From NCBI GenBank assembly GCA_015296065.1, contig DVDU01000038.1, forward strand, positions 1 to 62,382: a DNA stretch of 62,382 bases, written 5' to 3'. Of the stretch, positions 41,837-49,648 are shown in pieces. The notes below the pieces were generated by a model. It saw only the letters and a list, made by a program, of their open reading frames with translations, did not search any database and was not told the origin of the DNA. Position 1 is the first letter of the stretch. Every line of letters begins with the position of its first letter. A program made the position numbers and the translations under genes. This DNA comes from Oscillatoriaceae cyanobacterium M33_DOE_052 (GTDB lineage: Bacteria > Cyanobacteriota > Cyanobacteriia > Cyanobacteriales > Laspinemataceae).

Positions 41837-43024
41837 ATGAGCGTGAATTCGCTCTTTTGCCCAATGCAAATCTATCTAGATTACAGTGCCACTACGCCCA
41901 CGCGATCGTCCGCGATCGCCGCGATGCAGGCGGCTCTCACCCATGATTGGGGGAACCCCTCGAGCATCCACGACTGGGGCGCTCGGGCAGCGTATGTTTT
42001 GGAAACCGCCAGAAACCAAGTCGCGGCTCTAGTGAACGCCTCCCCGGAGTCTATTGCCTTTACCTCCGGTGGTACAGAGGCGGACAACCTCGCCATTATG
42101 GGGGTTGCCCGCTGCTATTCCCGCCCTCAGCATTTGATAATTTCTGCCGTGGAGCATTCCGCTGTAGCCAAACCGGTGGAATTATTGGAGCAGTGGGGCT
42201 GGGAGGTGACACGCTTGCCCGTAAACCGCCTCGGCGGGGTTAACCCCGCCGACTTGGAAGCGGCTTTGCGCCCAAATACGGTTTTGGTCTCGATTATTTA
42301 TGGTCAAAGCGAAGTGGGGACCGTGCAACCGATCGAGGTGTTAGGGGATATCGCGCACGCTAGAGGGGTGTTGTTTCACACCGATGCAGTGCAGGTGGCG
42401 GGGCGGTTGCCCATCAATGTGCAACGGCTACCAGTAGATTTGCTGTCTCTCTCCAGTCATAAGATATACGGACCAATGGGGGCGGGGGCGCTGTACATTC
42501 GCCCTGGTGTGGAGTTGGTCCCCCTGCTGGGGGGTGGGGGTCAGGAAATGGGCTGGCGTTCTGGCACTCAGGCGGTGCCTATTATCGCCGGGTTCGGGGT
42601 GGCGGCGGAACTGGCGACAGAGGATATGGCGGGGGAAACTCTGCGGTTAATTGGGTTGCGCGATCGTCTGTTTGATTTGTTGTCCCGGACCCCTGGACTG
42701 GTGCCCACGGGGGATCGGCGATCGCGTCTCCCCCATCATGCCAGCTTCTGCCTTTTGAACCCCTTGGGTGTCACCGGGAGGGCGATCGTCCGGCAAATGA
42801 ACCTCGCCGGTATCGCCATCAGTTCTGGTGCAGCTTGCAGCAGCGGCAAAATCAACCCCAGTCCCACCCTCCTGGCGATGGGATACAACTCAGAACAAGC
42901 CACTGCCGCCATCCGCATCACCCTAGGACGCCATACCACCACCGCCGATATCGACTGGACCGCCGAGGTACTGCAACAGGTCATCGGGCGTCTCCAGCCA
43001 GAATTATCATTGGCTAGCCGCTAA
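41837..43024 (+). CDS. Cysteine desulfurase (NifS/IscS-like)
   Basis: PLP enzyme that takes sulfur from cysteine for Fe-S clusters, thiamine or tRNA thiolation. The 395-residue product begins (after a short leader) MQIYLDYSATTPTR, with GGTEADNLAI, a PLP Schiff-base Lys in SLSSHKIYGPMGAGALYIR, and the persulfide Cys in ISSGAACSSGKINP. The Cys loop is of the group-II-like short form by appearance. ATG 41837 has AGG six bases upstream; ATG 41864 starts directly at the conserved block. No scaffold gene (nifU, iscU, suf) is adjacent, so its specific pathway is undetermined. Confidence 0.93.
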   Translation: MSVNSLFCPMQIYLDYSATTPTRSSAIAAMQAALTHDWGNPSSIHDWGARAAYVLETARNQVAALVNASPESIAFTSGGTEADNLAIMGVARCYSRPQHLIISAVEHSAVAKPVELLEQWGWEVTRLPVNRLGGVNPADLEAALRPNTVLVSIIYGQSEVGTVQPIEVLGDIAHARGVLFHTDAVQVAGRLPINVQRLPVDLLSLSSHKIYGPMGAGALYIRPGVELVPLLGGGGQEMGWRSGTQAVPIIAGFGVAAELATEDMAGETLRLIGLRDRLFDLLSRTPGLVPTGDRRSRLPHHASFCLLNPLGVTGRAIVRQMNLAGIAISSGAACSSGKINPSPTLLAMGYNSEQATAAIRITLGRHTTTADIDWTAEVLQQVIGRLQPELSLASR

Positions 43025-43423
43025 TAGGTAATGACGAAACATGATCATTACCTGTGCGCGGCAATCCAGTTTTTTTCTGATTAGCTGATATCTTGGCTTC
43101 TATGAGACCTCTGGCACAAATCCAAAAAGTCGAGTGGCGTTTTTCCTGGGAGTTGGCGGGAGCAATTACTATTTAGGCAATGGGTCTATGATCGACCAAT
43201 TAGTTAAGATGAATTAAACCAAAAAAATTCAATACTTATATAGCATTTTTTATCAAAAATAGCTAATTTAAAATACCAGGTATTCCTAGGGGGAAGCATA
43301 GCCATAGTTACCGACAGAAAATCAATCAGCTATAACATCAGCAAAAATTGATAAATGTTTATGAAAGATTTCAGAAAATTAGTGCCATTTAAATGTACAA
43401 TGTATACCGATAAAATTTATTAA
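43025..43423. other. AT-rich intergenic region
   Basis: A hairpin GGTAATGA (43027-43034) / TCATTACC (43045-43052) directly follows the desulfurase stop and may terminate it, but no T-run follows. The remainder is AT-rich (TATAGCATTTTTTATC, TATAACATCAGC) and probably holds the promoter of the DUF1995 gene. No gene seen. Confidence 0.5.
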
Positions 43424-44191
43424 ATGTCACAATTAGTGACAAATAACAGGAAAATGGTGGCAATTCCCCAAAATTTAGATGAAGCCCTCGCCCAAGCCCA
43501 AACCGCTACGGCAGCGGCCCTGGCGGACGGATACCAACGGCTGCAAGTAGAAATCCTGATTCCCGAGCTGAAAGTACAGCCGATCGCCGAGCAATTTATC
43601 CCCTTTCTCGCCGAAAAGCACGGCGAACGCCTGAAAGTATATTTCCCGGACCCTGGAGCAGCAGCTCTGGCTCGCCGCGACTGGGGGGAAACACCCTATG
43701 TGGTGCGGGGGATGACAGAACTCAAGGGACAAATACAGCCAGAGGATGAGATGTTCCTGTTTATCGAACCCTCGGCGGTAGAAGTAGCAGACTTAGAAAA
43801 AATGTGTCAGACTGCGGGGGAACGGCCCGTGGTGCTGCTCCTGCCTAAACTGGAAAGCATTGCCACCGTGGGTATTGGTGTCGCCGGAAGGCAGTTACGG
43901 GAGCGTTTCCTTAATAATCTGGAAACATGCTACTACCTCCGTCCCCTGGAAGGTGCGGCGGTCTTCCGTTGCTACCCCTCCCCCTGGCAAGTGTGGCTGG
44001 AAAAGGGGGATAGTTACGAGCTACTGACGGAAACTTCGGAAAAACCAGCCGGGGAAGCGTTAGAAGCCATTCTCGCGGGAGCTACCGATACCACCTCCGC
44101 CACCACACCCGACCAACCCCCCACACCGACGCCAAAAAAACCTGGTTTTATTACCAATCTCCAAAGATTTTTGCGTGCGCTGACCCAGTAA
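43424..44191 (+). CDS. DUF1995-family protein
   Basis: A 255-residue protein of the DUF1995 family found in cyanobacteria and plastids (plant LPA3-like, linked to photosystem II assembly). It carries IPQNLDEALAQAQTATAAALADGYQRLQVEILIPELK and EMFLFIEPSAVEVADLEKMCQ, then a C-terminal NNLETCYYLRPLEGAAVFRCYPSPWQVWLE. The extreme C-terminus is Thr/Pro-rich. Likely a soluble stromal-side or cytoplasmic protein. ATG 43454 (MVAIPQNL) is an alternative start matching the family better. A metallophosphatase gene follows on the same strand. Confidence 0.85.
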   Translation: MSQLVTNNRKMVAIPQNLDEALAQAQTATAAALADGYQRLQVEILIPELKVQPIAEQFIPFLAEKHGERLKVYFPDPGAAALARRDWGETPYVVRGMTELKGQIQPEDEMFLFIEPSAVEVADLEKMCQTAGERPVVLLLPKLESIATVGIGVAGRQLRERFLNNLETCYYLRPLEGAAVFRCYPSPWQVWLEKGDSYELLTETSEKPAGEALEAILAGATDTTSATTPDQPPTPTPKKPGFITNLQRFLRALTQ

Positions 44192-44286
44192 AAGCATGAT
44201 AATGAAACATAAGGCAATTGTGAAGAGTCTGTGGTGACAGCAGAAACCAGTCACCAACTTTATATTCAAGATGCGTTAGGGGAAAA

Positions 44287-45048
44287 ATGGTTGACGTAGC
44301 GAATGGGATGCGGGAAAAGAATCAAAAGCGGATTTTTATCGGCGATGTGCATGGGCATTATGATGGGCTGATGATGCTCCTAGAGGCGATCGCTCCTGGC
44401 GCCCAAGACCAGATATACTTTGTGGGCGACCTAATCGATCGTGGCCCCAAGAGTGCCCAAGTCGTCCAGTTCGTTCGAGACAACGCCTACCCCTGCGTCC
44501 TCGGCAACCACGAACACCTCCTCCTCGACGCCTTCCGCAACAACCAAGTCCACCAACCCGCCTTGCAAGCATGGCTCCACAGCGGCGGTCAAAACACCGT
44601 CGCCAGCTACAAAGACGCCGCCGCTCTCCTGGCTGATGTAGAGTGGCTGCGCACCCTCCCCCTCAACATCGACCTCGGCGACATCTGGTTAGTCCATGCC
44701 GGGGTCCATCCTCAGCTAGCCATAGAAGACCAAGGCCCAGAAGACTTTTGCTGGATTCGCGGACCCTTTCACCGCATGACCCAGCCCTACTTTCCCAACA
44801 AACTGATTATTATCGGTCATACCATCACCTTTACCCTTCCCGAAGTCGAACCCGGGCAACTCGCCAAAGGACAAGGATGGCTAGGTATTGAAACTGGCGC
44901 TTATCATCCTAAAAGTGGTTGGTTAACCGGTCTCGACATCACCAACCGCCTGGTTTATCAAGTCAATGTGTTTAGTCAGCAAACCCGCATTGTTCCCCTC
45001 CGCCAAGCGGTGAAAACTATCCAGCCAGAAATGCTCGCCGCTCGTTAA
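44287..45048 (+). CDS. Calcineurin-like metallophosphoesterase (PPP-type)
   Basis: A 253-residue bacterial PPP-like phosphatase. All metal motifs are seen: GDVHGHYDG, GDLIDRGPKS, GNHEHLLLDAF, and later GHTITF with a histidine ligand. Members act on phosphoproteins or on nucleotide polyphosphates (ApaH-like); the substrate is not settled by sequence. GTCVLGNHEH fits serine/threonine phosphatases. ATG 44308 is an alternative start. It follows DUF1995 after 95 bases. It might counteract the kinases in this genome, but this is speculation. Confidence 0.9.
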   Translation: MVDVANGMREKNQKRIFIGDVHGHYDGLMMLLEAIAPGAQDQIYFVGDLIDRGPKSAQVVQFVRDNAYPCVLGNHEHLLLDAFRNNQVHQPALQAWLHSGGQNTVASYKDAAALLADVEWLRTLPLNIDLGDIWLVHAGVHPQLAIEDQGPEDFCWIRGPFHRMTQPYFPNKLIIIGHTITFTLPEVEPGQLAKGQGWLGIETGAYHPKSGWLTGLDITNRLVYQVNVFSQQTRIVPLRQAVKTIQPEMLAAR

Positions 45049-45082
45049 CTTGGTATTTGGGCATATAATGACTGAAGTAATA

Positions 45083-46198
45083 TTACAATTTAGGACGCAA
45101 TAGTAGCAAACTGCTGTAGAGTTGAAATGCTGGTTCCCAGTCGCTGCTGAGGTAACGCAACAGCTCAATATGGGGGGTGATCCGGGATAGCATTTCACTG
45201 TGGGGTAAGGCAGTTTCAGCAAAGGGGGTGAAGTCAGACCAGATAGCCGCGTGGGGGATTTGCTCCTTGAGGAATTTGAGGAGCGTTTGCCATTTCAGAT
45301 TGGAGCTGAGGCTATCAATTTTAGTATTGCCATCTTTCAGAGAATGCCCTAGTAGGGGCGTTAAGTGAGCTCCTTGGTGGAATTGGTAGGTTTCTTGACA
45401 TAAGCGGAGGATGCAATTGCGTCCGGGGAGATGCAAGTCACACATACCGATATAATCGCTGGTTTTTTCTTTGTAGGTGGTACGGGTGCGGCGGTGATTT
45501 TGGACAGCAACTGGTTTGAATATGGGGAGGAGAGCTTCGACGATTTGGGTAACTTCGGTCCATTGAAAAGGAAGTTTTCCTAGTTGGTTGGCGGGGTTTT
45601 GACAGATAACAGTGGGGGTGGGGGAAAGGGAGTGGAAGTATTGGATGCGGAAGACGGGGAGAGCCTCGATCGCCTCGATGGTGGTGCAAAAAGAGGGAAT
45701 TTCCCCTTGGCGCAGTTCCGAAACTAAAAAGCGCAACTCGCCGATCGGCCCAGTGCGATACAACCGCCAAGTGCGAGTTGGGAGTAAGAGGCGAGCGGAG
45801 TATGGTTGCAGTTGGACGATTTTGGCGAAGCGTTGCGCCGCTTCCGTTTTGCGATCGGGGTTGATAGGTTCTAACACCAGAATACCCGGTTGGCGTTGGT
45901 TAGGGTCTTGTTTCGCTTCGGCGATCGCCTGCGTCCGGCGCTCTTTTTCCGCAGCTTCCAGACGCTGTAACCCTTGACGAGCTTGCCCTAAAACCTTCGG
46001 TTGCGTCGCCTGCTGCAGCAACTTGCGATAAACCTTGGCCGCCGCCTCCGGTTTATTAGTCTCTTCATACAAGCGACCCACATAAAACTGTACCCAAGGA
46101 TTGCGCGGATCATCCGCGATTAAAACCTTCAATAATTGCGCTGCTTGACGATAATCTCGACTTTCAAAAGCGGCAGAAACTTCCTCAATAGAAATCAT
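45083..46198 (-). CDS. TPR-containing cyanobacterial protein
   Basis: A 371-residue protein. The N-terminus (about 1-95) has two to three TPR-like repeats (FESRDYRQAAQLLKVLIADDPRNPWVQFYVGRLYEETNKPEAAAKVYRKLL), followed by an unrecognised mixed alpha/beta region to the end. I chose ATG 46198 (MISIEEVSAAFESR); codons before it arise from TCATTGG heptamers. No membrane helix or catalytic motif is visible. Lies downstream of the 46384-46986 gene on the same strand, separated by a repeat island. Confidence 0.7.
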   Translation of the reverse strand: MISIEEVSAAFESRDYRQAAQLLKVLIADDPRNPWVQFYVGRLYEETNKPEAAAKVYRKLLQQATQPKVLGQARQGLQRLEAAEKERRTQAIAEAKQDPNQRQPGILVLEPINPDRKTEAAQRFAKIVQLQPYSARLLLPTRTWRLYRTGPIGELRFLVSELRQGEIPSFCTTIEAIEALPVFRIQYFHSLSPTPTVICQNPANQLGKLPFQWTEVTQIVEALLPIFKPVAVQNHRRTRTTYKEKTSDYIGMCDLHLPGRNCILRLCQETYQFHQGAHLTPLLGHSLKDGNTKIDSLSSNLKWQTLLKFLKEQIPHAAIWSDFTPFAETALPHSEMLSRITPHIELLRYLSSDWEPAFQLYSSLLLLRPKL

Positions 46199-46205
46199 TA
46201 TTGGT

Positions 46206-46380
46206 TCTTTGTCATTGGTCATTGGTCATTTTTCATTTATCCAAGAGTCATTGGTCAAAAATCCTTAGTCCTTAGTCCTTATTCCTTAGTCATTTGTTGG
46301 TTATTTAACTGAAAGTATTTGTCAAATTTTCTCTTTTCTTATTCAAATGACCAATGACAAATGACAAGTGACAATTAACA
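46206..46380. repeat. Inverted heptamer island
   Basis: TCATTGG and TCCTTAG units on the left (46212-46300) face AATGACCA/ACAAATG units on the right (46345-46376). The arms are inverted, with an AT-rich core. It separates two minus-strand genes. Confidence 0.8.
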
Positions 46381-46383
46381 ATG

Positions 46384-46986
46384 TTAAAAATCTTCCCCAG
46401 TATTAAATAATTCTGCCGACTGCTCCAAATCCAGATCCTCCTCATAAACCGAAATTGCCCCTGCATGAACCACAAACGGGAGAGAAGCTCCACGTAAACC
46501 CTTTTTAATTCGTTCCGGCGTTTGCTCAAAAACGATAAATAGCGGGTAAATAGAGTCCGCCGCTTCTCCGAGCATATATTGATACTGTAGCGGCATTAAC
46601 CACTCATAACCGTGGCTTAACCAAACCTGAGTGTGTCGCCAGCGCATCAGCATATCGGAAAAATCTTCCTGTGGGCGATAAATGAATACAAAAATTTCCG
46701 CCCCCGTTTTAATTTTCCACTCCGGGTCACACATTAAAATCGCCAAATCGCAAGGCAAGCCGATTACCTCACCGGATGTAGCACTGAACCCCCCCGGTTT
46801 GGAAGGAGATATTGACTCACGAATCCGCACCGTAGGTAGGGGAATGGAAATGATACTTTCGCTAGGGCGGCGCATACTGGGAATCATTTCCAGGTAGGGG
46901 CGGTATTGCTTGAGCAAGTCAATGGCATTATCGCCGTTGCTATACTCAGCCAGCAATTCTTCGTAATGGTACTGTTTAACAATCAT
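46384..46986 (-). CDS. Protein of unknown function
   Basis: A 200-residue soluble protein starting MIVKQYHYEELLAEYSNGDNAIDLLKQYRPYLEMIPSMRRP. It has an ordered beta/alpha region (GLPCDLAILMCDPEWKIKTGAEIFVFIYRPQEDFSDMLMRWRHTQVWLSHGYEWLMPLQYQYMLG) and an acidic C-terminus (YEEDLDLEQSAELFNTGEDF). No motif or membrane helix is recognised. The length and strand support a real gene; ATG 46986 is the only good start. Confidence 0.6.
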   Translation of the reverse strand: MIVKQYHYEELLAEYSNGDNAIDLLKQYRPYLEMIPSMRRPSESIISIPLPTVRIRESISPSKPGGFSATSGEVIGLPCDLAILMCDPEWKIKTGAEIFVFIYRPQEDFSDMLMRWRHTQVWLSHGYEWLMPLQYQYMLGEAADSIYPLFIVFEQTPERIKKGLRGASLPFVVHAGAISVYEEDLDLEQSAELFNTGEDF

Positions 46987-47119
46987 TGTTTTCTCGTGGT
47001 TTCTGTATTCTTTTCCCTAATGAGCTTTTGATGCAGACATTTGCCCTCGGTTGTTTACCCGGTTTTTCACCTGGACGCCGCCATTATGACCGAGGACAAA
47101 TAACTTCAGCCAATCGTTT

Positions 47120-48241
47120 TTAACCCAATTTTTCAAACACGGCAAACATAGGCAGGTACATGGACATCAGGATCGACCCCACTAGAGCCGCAATGCCCAC
47201 CATCATAATTGGCTCTAAGGTACTGGTGAGACCTTTAATCGCTTGTTCTACTTCATCCTCATAAAACTCACCGACTTTCGATAGCATTTTATCAAGTTCC
47301 CCCGTTTCTTCGCCAATCCTCATCATAGAAATAGCCATCCCTGGAAAGATATGCTCTTTCTCAAATGCCTCAGTGAGACTACCACCTTGTTGCACTTCCA
47401 GGCTAGCATTGTTGATGGCATTACAAATCACCTGGTTGCCAGCAGTGCGACCGACGATTTCAAAACAAGACAACATAGGCACACCAGCGTTGGTGAGCAT
47501 AGCAAAAGTATTGCAAAAGCGCGCCACAGCAATGAGTTTGAGCAATTCACCAATGATGGGCAGATAAAGCATCCCTCGGTCAATTTGTACCCGCCCGATC
47601 GGAGTTTTATAATAAGCCTTGAATGCTGTCATTAACAGCCATAAAACTACGATTAAAGGCAACATTCTGCGCCAATCACGGGAAAATTCACTGATATTGA
47701 GGAGCAATACTGTAATAAATGGTAATGTCGCTCCCATTTCCTTAAAAATACCGGCAAATGTGGGCAGCAGGAAAGTGGTCATCGCGAAAAATACTACAAT
47801 AGCGATGCCGCCTACTGCTTTGGGATAGGAGGAAGCGCTTTTGATTTCGTTTTCCATCTTGGCCGACTTTTCCAGAGCGTTAGCCAAGCGGTTAAGAACC
47901 GTATCCAACACCCCCCCAATTTCTCCGGACTGTACCATAGCGCAGTACAGGTCATCAAAGACATCGGGAAATTTGCCCATTGCTTGGGAGAGGGTGACGC
48001 CGGTTTCGATATCCGCCTTGATTTTCTTTAAGGCGCTCTTCATTTTGGCATTTTCCGCTTGATCTCCCAAGATGGCGATCGCCTTCATCAACGCGATACC
48101 AGAACTGAACATCATTGCTAGCTGGCGGGAAAATACGGCCTTATCCTTCACCGTAACCGAAGCCATCATCACACTGATTTTTTCTTCGATTGCTGAGAAG
48201 TCAAACCCGCCTTTAGGTTTAGCCTCACGTGCTAGAGCCAT
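47120..48241 (-). CDS. pilC: Type IV pilus inner-membrane protein PilC, short N-terminus
   Basis: Platform protein of the type IV pilus, which connects the PilB/PilT motors to the pilus. The 373 residues include two GspF domains (VFSRQLAMMFSSGIALMKAI... and ARFCNTFAMLTNAGVPMLSCFEIVGRTAGNQ) and three membrane helices (about 150-170, 195-215 and 350-370). Compared with usual ~400-residue PilC proteins the start is shorter by roughly 35-60 residues. The start is nevertheless supported by GGAGG about 8 bases upstream. It is the last gene of a pilB-pilT-pilC set on the minus strand, with a 204-base repeat-containing gap after pilT. Confidence 0.9.
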   Translation of the reverse strand: MALAREAKPKGGFDFSAIEEKISVMMASVTVKDKAVFSRQLAMMFSSGIALMKAIAILGDQAENAKMKSALKKIKADIETGVTLSQAMGKFPDVFDDLYCAMVQSGEIGGVLDTVLNRLANALEKSAKMENEIKSASSYPKAVGGIAIVVFFAMTTFLLPTFAGIFKEMGATLPFITVLLLNISEFSRDWRRMLPLIVVLWLLMTAFKAYYKTPIGRVQIDRGMLYLPIIGELLKLIAVARFCNTFAMLTNAGVPMLSCFEIVGRTAGNQVICNAINNASLEVQQGGSLTEAFEKEHIFPGMAISMMRIGEETGELDKMLSKVGEFYEDEVEQAIKGLTSTLEPIMMVGIAALVGSILMSMYLPMFAVFEKLG

Positions 48242-48314
48242 ACAGCACCTCCAAATAAACGTACAGGCGTAATCGCTCTTTTATTATCATTCTAGGCCAC
48301 CATCCCATCCGAGG

Positions 48315-48429
48315 CAGCAGTGGGGGAAGATGGGGAAGATGGGGGGGAGGGGGAAGATGGGGACGAGCCCACACTCGCCACACTCGCCACACTCGCCACA
48401 CTCACCACACCCCCGCCCCCCCACTGCTG
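48315..48429. repeat. Inverted G/C arms with ACACTCGCC tandem core
   Basis: CAGCAGTGGGGG (48315-48326) and CCCCCACTGCTG (48418-48429) are perfect 12-bp inverted arms. Inside lie GGGGAAGAT units and four or so ACACTCGCC units (48371-48400). It sits between pilT and pilC and may set their relative expression. Confidence 0.85.
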
Positions 48430-48445
48430 ACCCTACATAAGCAAT

Positions 48446-49555
48446 TTAGTGAGCAGCAGCTTTGGCTCCAGCAGCCAGATCAGGATTCGGGCCGATCAGG
48501 CGTTCCAGCTCGTCCGGTAGCACGGCTTTGCTCATCCCATCGCTCCAAGTGATTTTGCCATCTTTGTAGTGTTTTGCCAGAGCCATCTCCATTGTCTGCA
48601 TGCCCAATTTCATGCCAGTTTGAATCATGGAGTAAATCTGAGAGTTCTTGCCTTCCTTAATCAAGTTGGCAGTAGCAGCCGTATTCACCATGATTTCCAT
48701 CGCGCACACCCGGCCACCGCCGATTTTGGCCACCAAGTTTTGACTGCAAATGCCAATCAGGGAGTTACCCATCTGGGCACGCATGGCGGGTTTAACTTCA
48801 GCGGGGAACACATCAAGCATCCGGTTCACCGTAGCCGATGCGGAGTTAGTGTGCAGCGTCCCCATCACCAAGTGACCCGTTTCTGCGGCGGAACAAGCCA
48901 GAGAAATGGTTTCCAAGTCCCGCATTTCCCCCACCACAATGATATCCGGGTCTTGACGAAGGGCACCTTTAAGAGCGTTGGTAAAGCTCTTGGTGTCTTC
49001 TCCCTTTTGTCGCTGGTGAAACAGGCTCTTGATATTGGGATAGACATACTCGATCGGCTCTTCCACCGTGAGGATATGTTCGGCTCGCGTCCGGTTAATC
49101 AAGTCCAGCAGAGCCGCCAGAGTCGTGGTTTTGCCGGAACCGGTTTGACCCGTCACTAAGAGCATTCCCCGGGGGCGATGGGTCAGTTCTCGGAGAATTT
49201 CTGGCACCCCCAGCTTGTCCGCATTGGGAATCTTAGCACCCAAAGCCCGCATACAGGCAGCCCAGCAACCTCTTTCTCGGTAAACGTTGAGGCGAAAGCG
49301 CGCTAATCCTTTAACAGCATAGGCACTGTCCAAATCCCAGTTCTGCTCCAACTCTTTGCGCTGCTGGTTATTGAGCATCTGAAACACCAGGTTTTGGGAT
49401 TCTTCCGGTGCCAGCTCTTCCCCAAATTGGGGCTGAGGGGTTAGCTTACCACTGATGCGGAAGTAAATCGGCGCTCCCGCCTGGATGTGGATGTCGGATC
49501 CACCTTGCTCGATGAGGGACTCGAGGATGTCTTCAATGACTAAACCTTGTGGCAT
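48446..49555 (-). CDS. pilT: Type IV pilus retraction ATPase PilT
   Basis: Hexameric ATPase that retracts type IV pili and drives twitching motility. The 369-residue protein has Walker A GQTGSGKTT (in MLLVTGQTGSGKTTTLAALLDL), the Asp and His boxes (TVEEPIEYV; GHLVMGTLHTNSA), Walker B-like IIVVGEMRDLETI, and the C-terminal ANLIKEGKNSQIYSMIQTG segment characteristic of PilT. The C-terminus is Ala-rich. Cyanobacteria use it for phototaxis. It follows pilB after 93 bases. Confidence 0.96.
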   Translation of the reverse strand: MPQGLVIEDILESLIEQGGSDIHIQAGAPIYFRISGKLTPQPQFGEELAPEESQNLVFQMLNNQQRKELEQNWDLDSAYAVKGLARFRLNVYRERGCWAACMRALGAKIPNADKLGVPEILRELTHRPRGMLLVTGQTGSGKTTTLAALLDLINRTRAEHILTVEEPIEYVYPNIKSLFHQRQKGEDTKSFTNALKGALRQDPDIIVVGEMRDLETISLACSAAETGHLVMGTLHTNSASATVNRMLDVFPAEVKPAMRAQMGNSLIGICSQNLVAKIGGGRVCAMEIMVNTAATANLIKEGKNSQIYSMIQTGMKLGMQTMEMALAKHYKDGKITWSDGMSKAVLPDELERLIGPNPDLAAGAKAAAH

Positions 49556-49648
49556 AGTTTTTCTGTTCTAAATACCGGGTTCTAATTTATAGAATAAGCG
49601 CGAAATTTGCCTGCTACCCCTATTGATGACAGCTAGGGGGCGGGAGGC

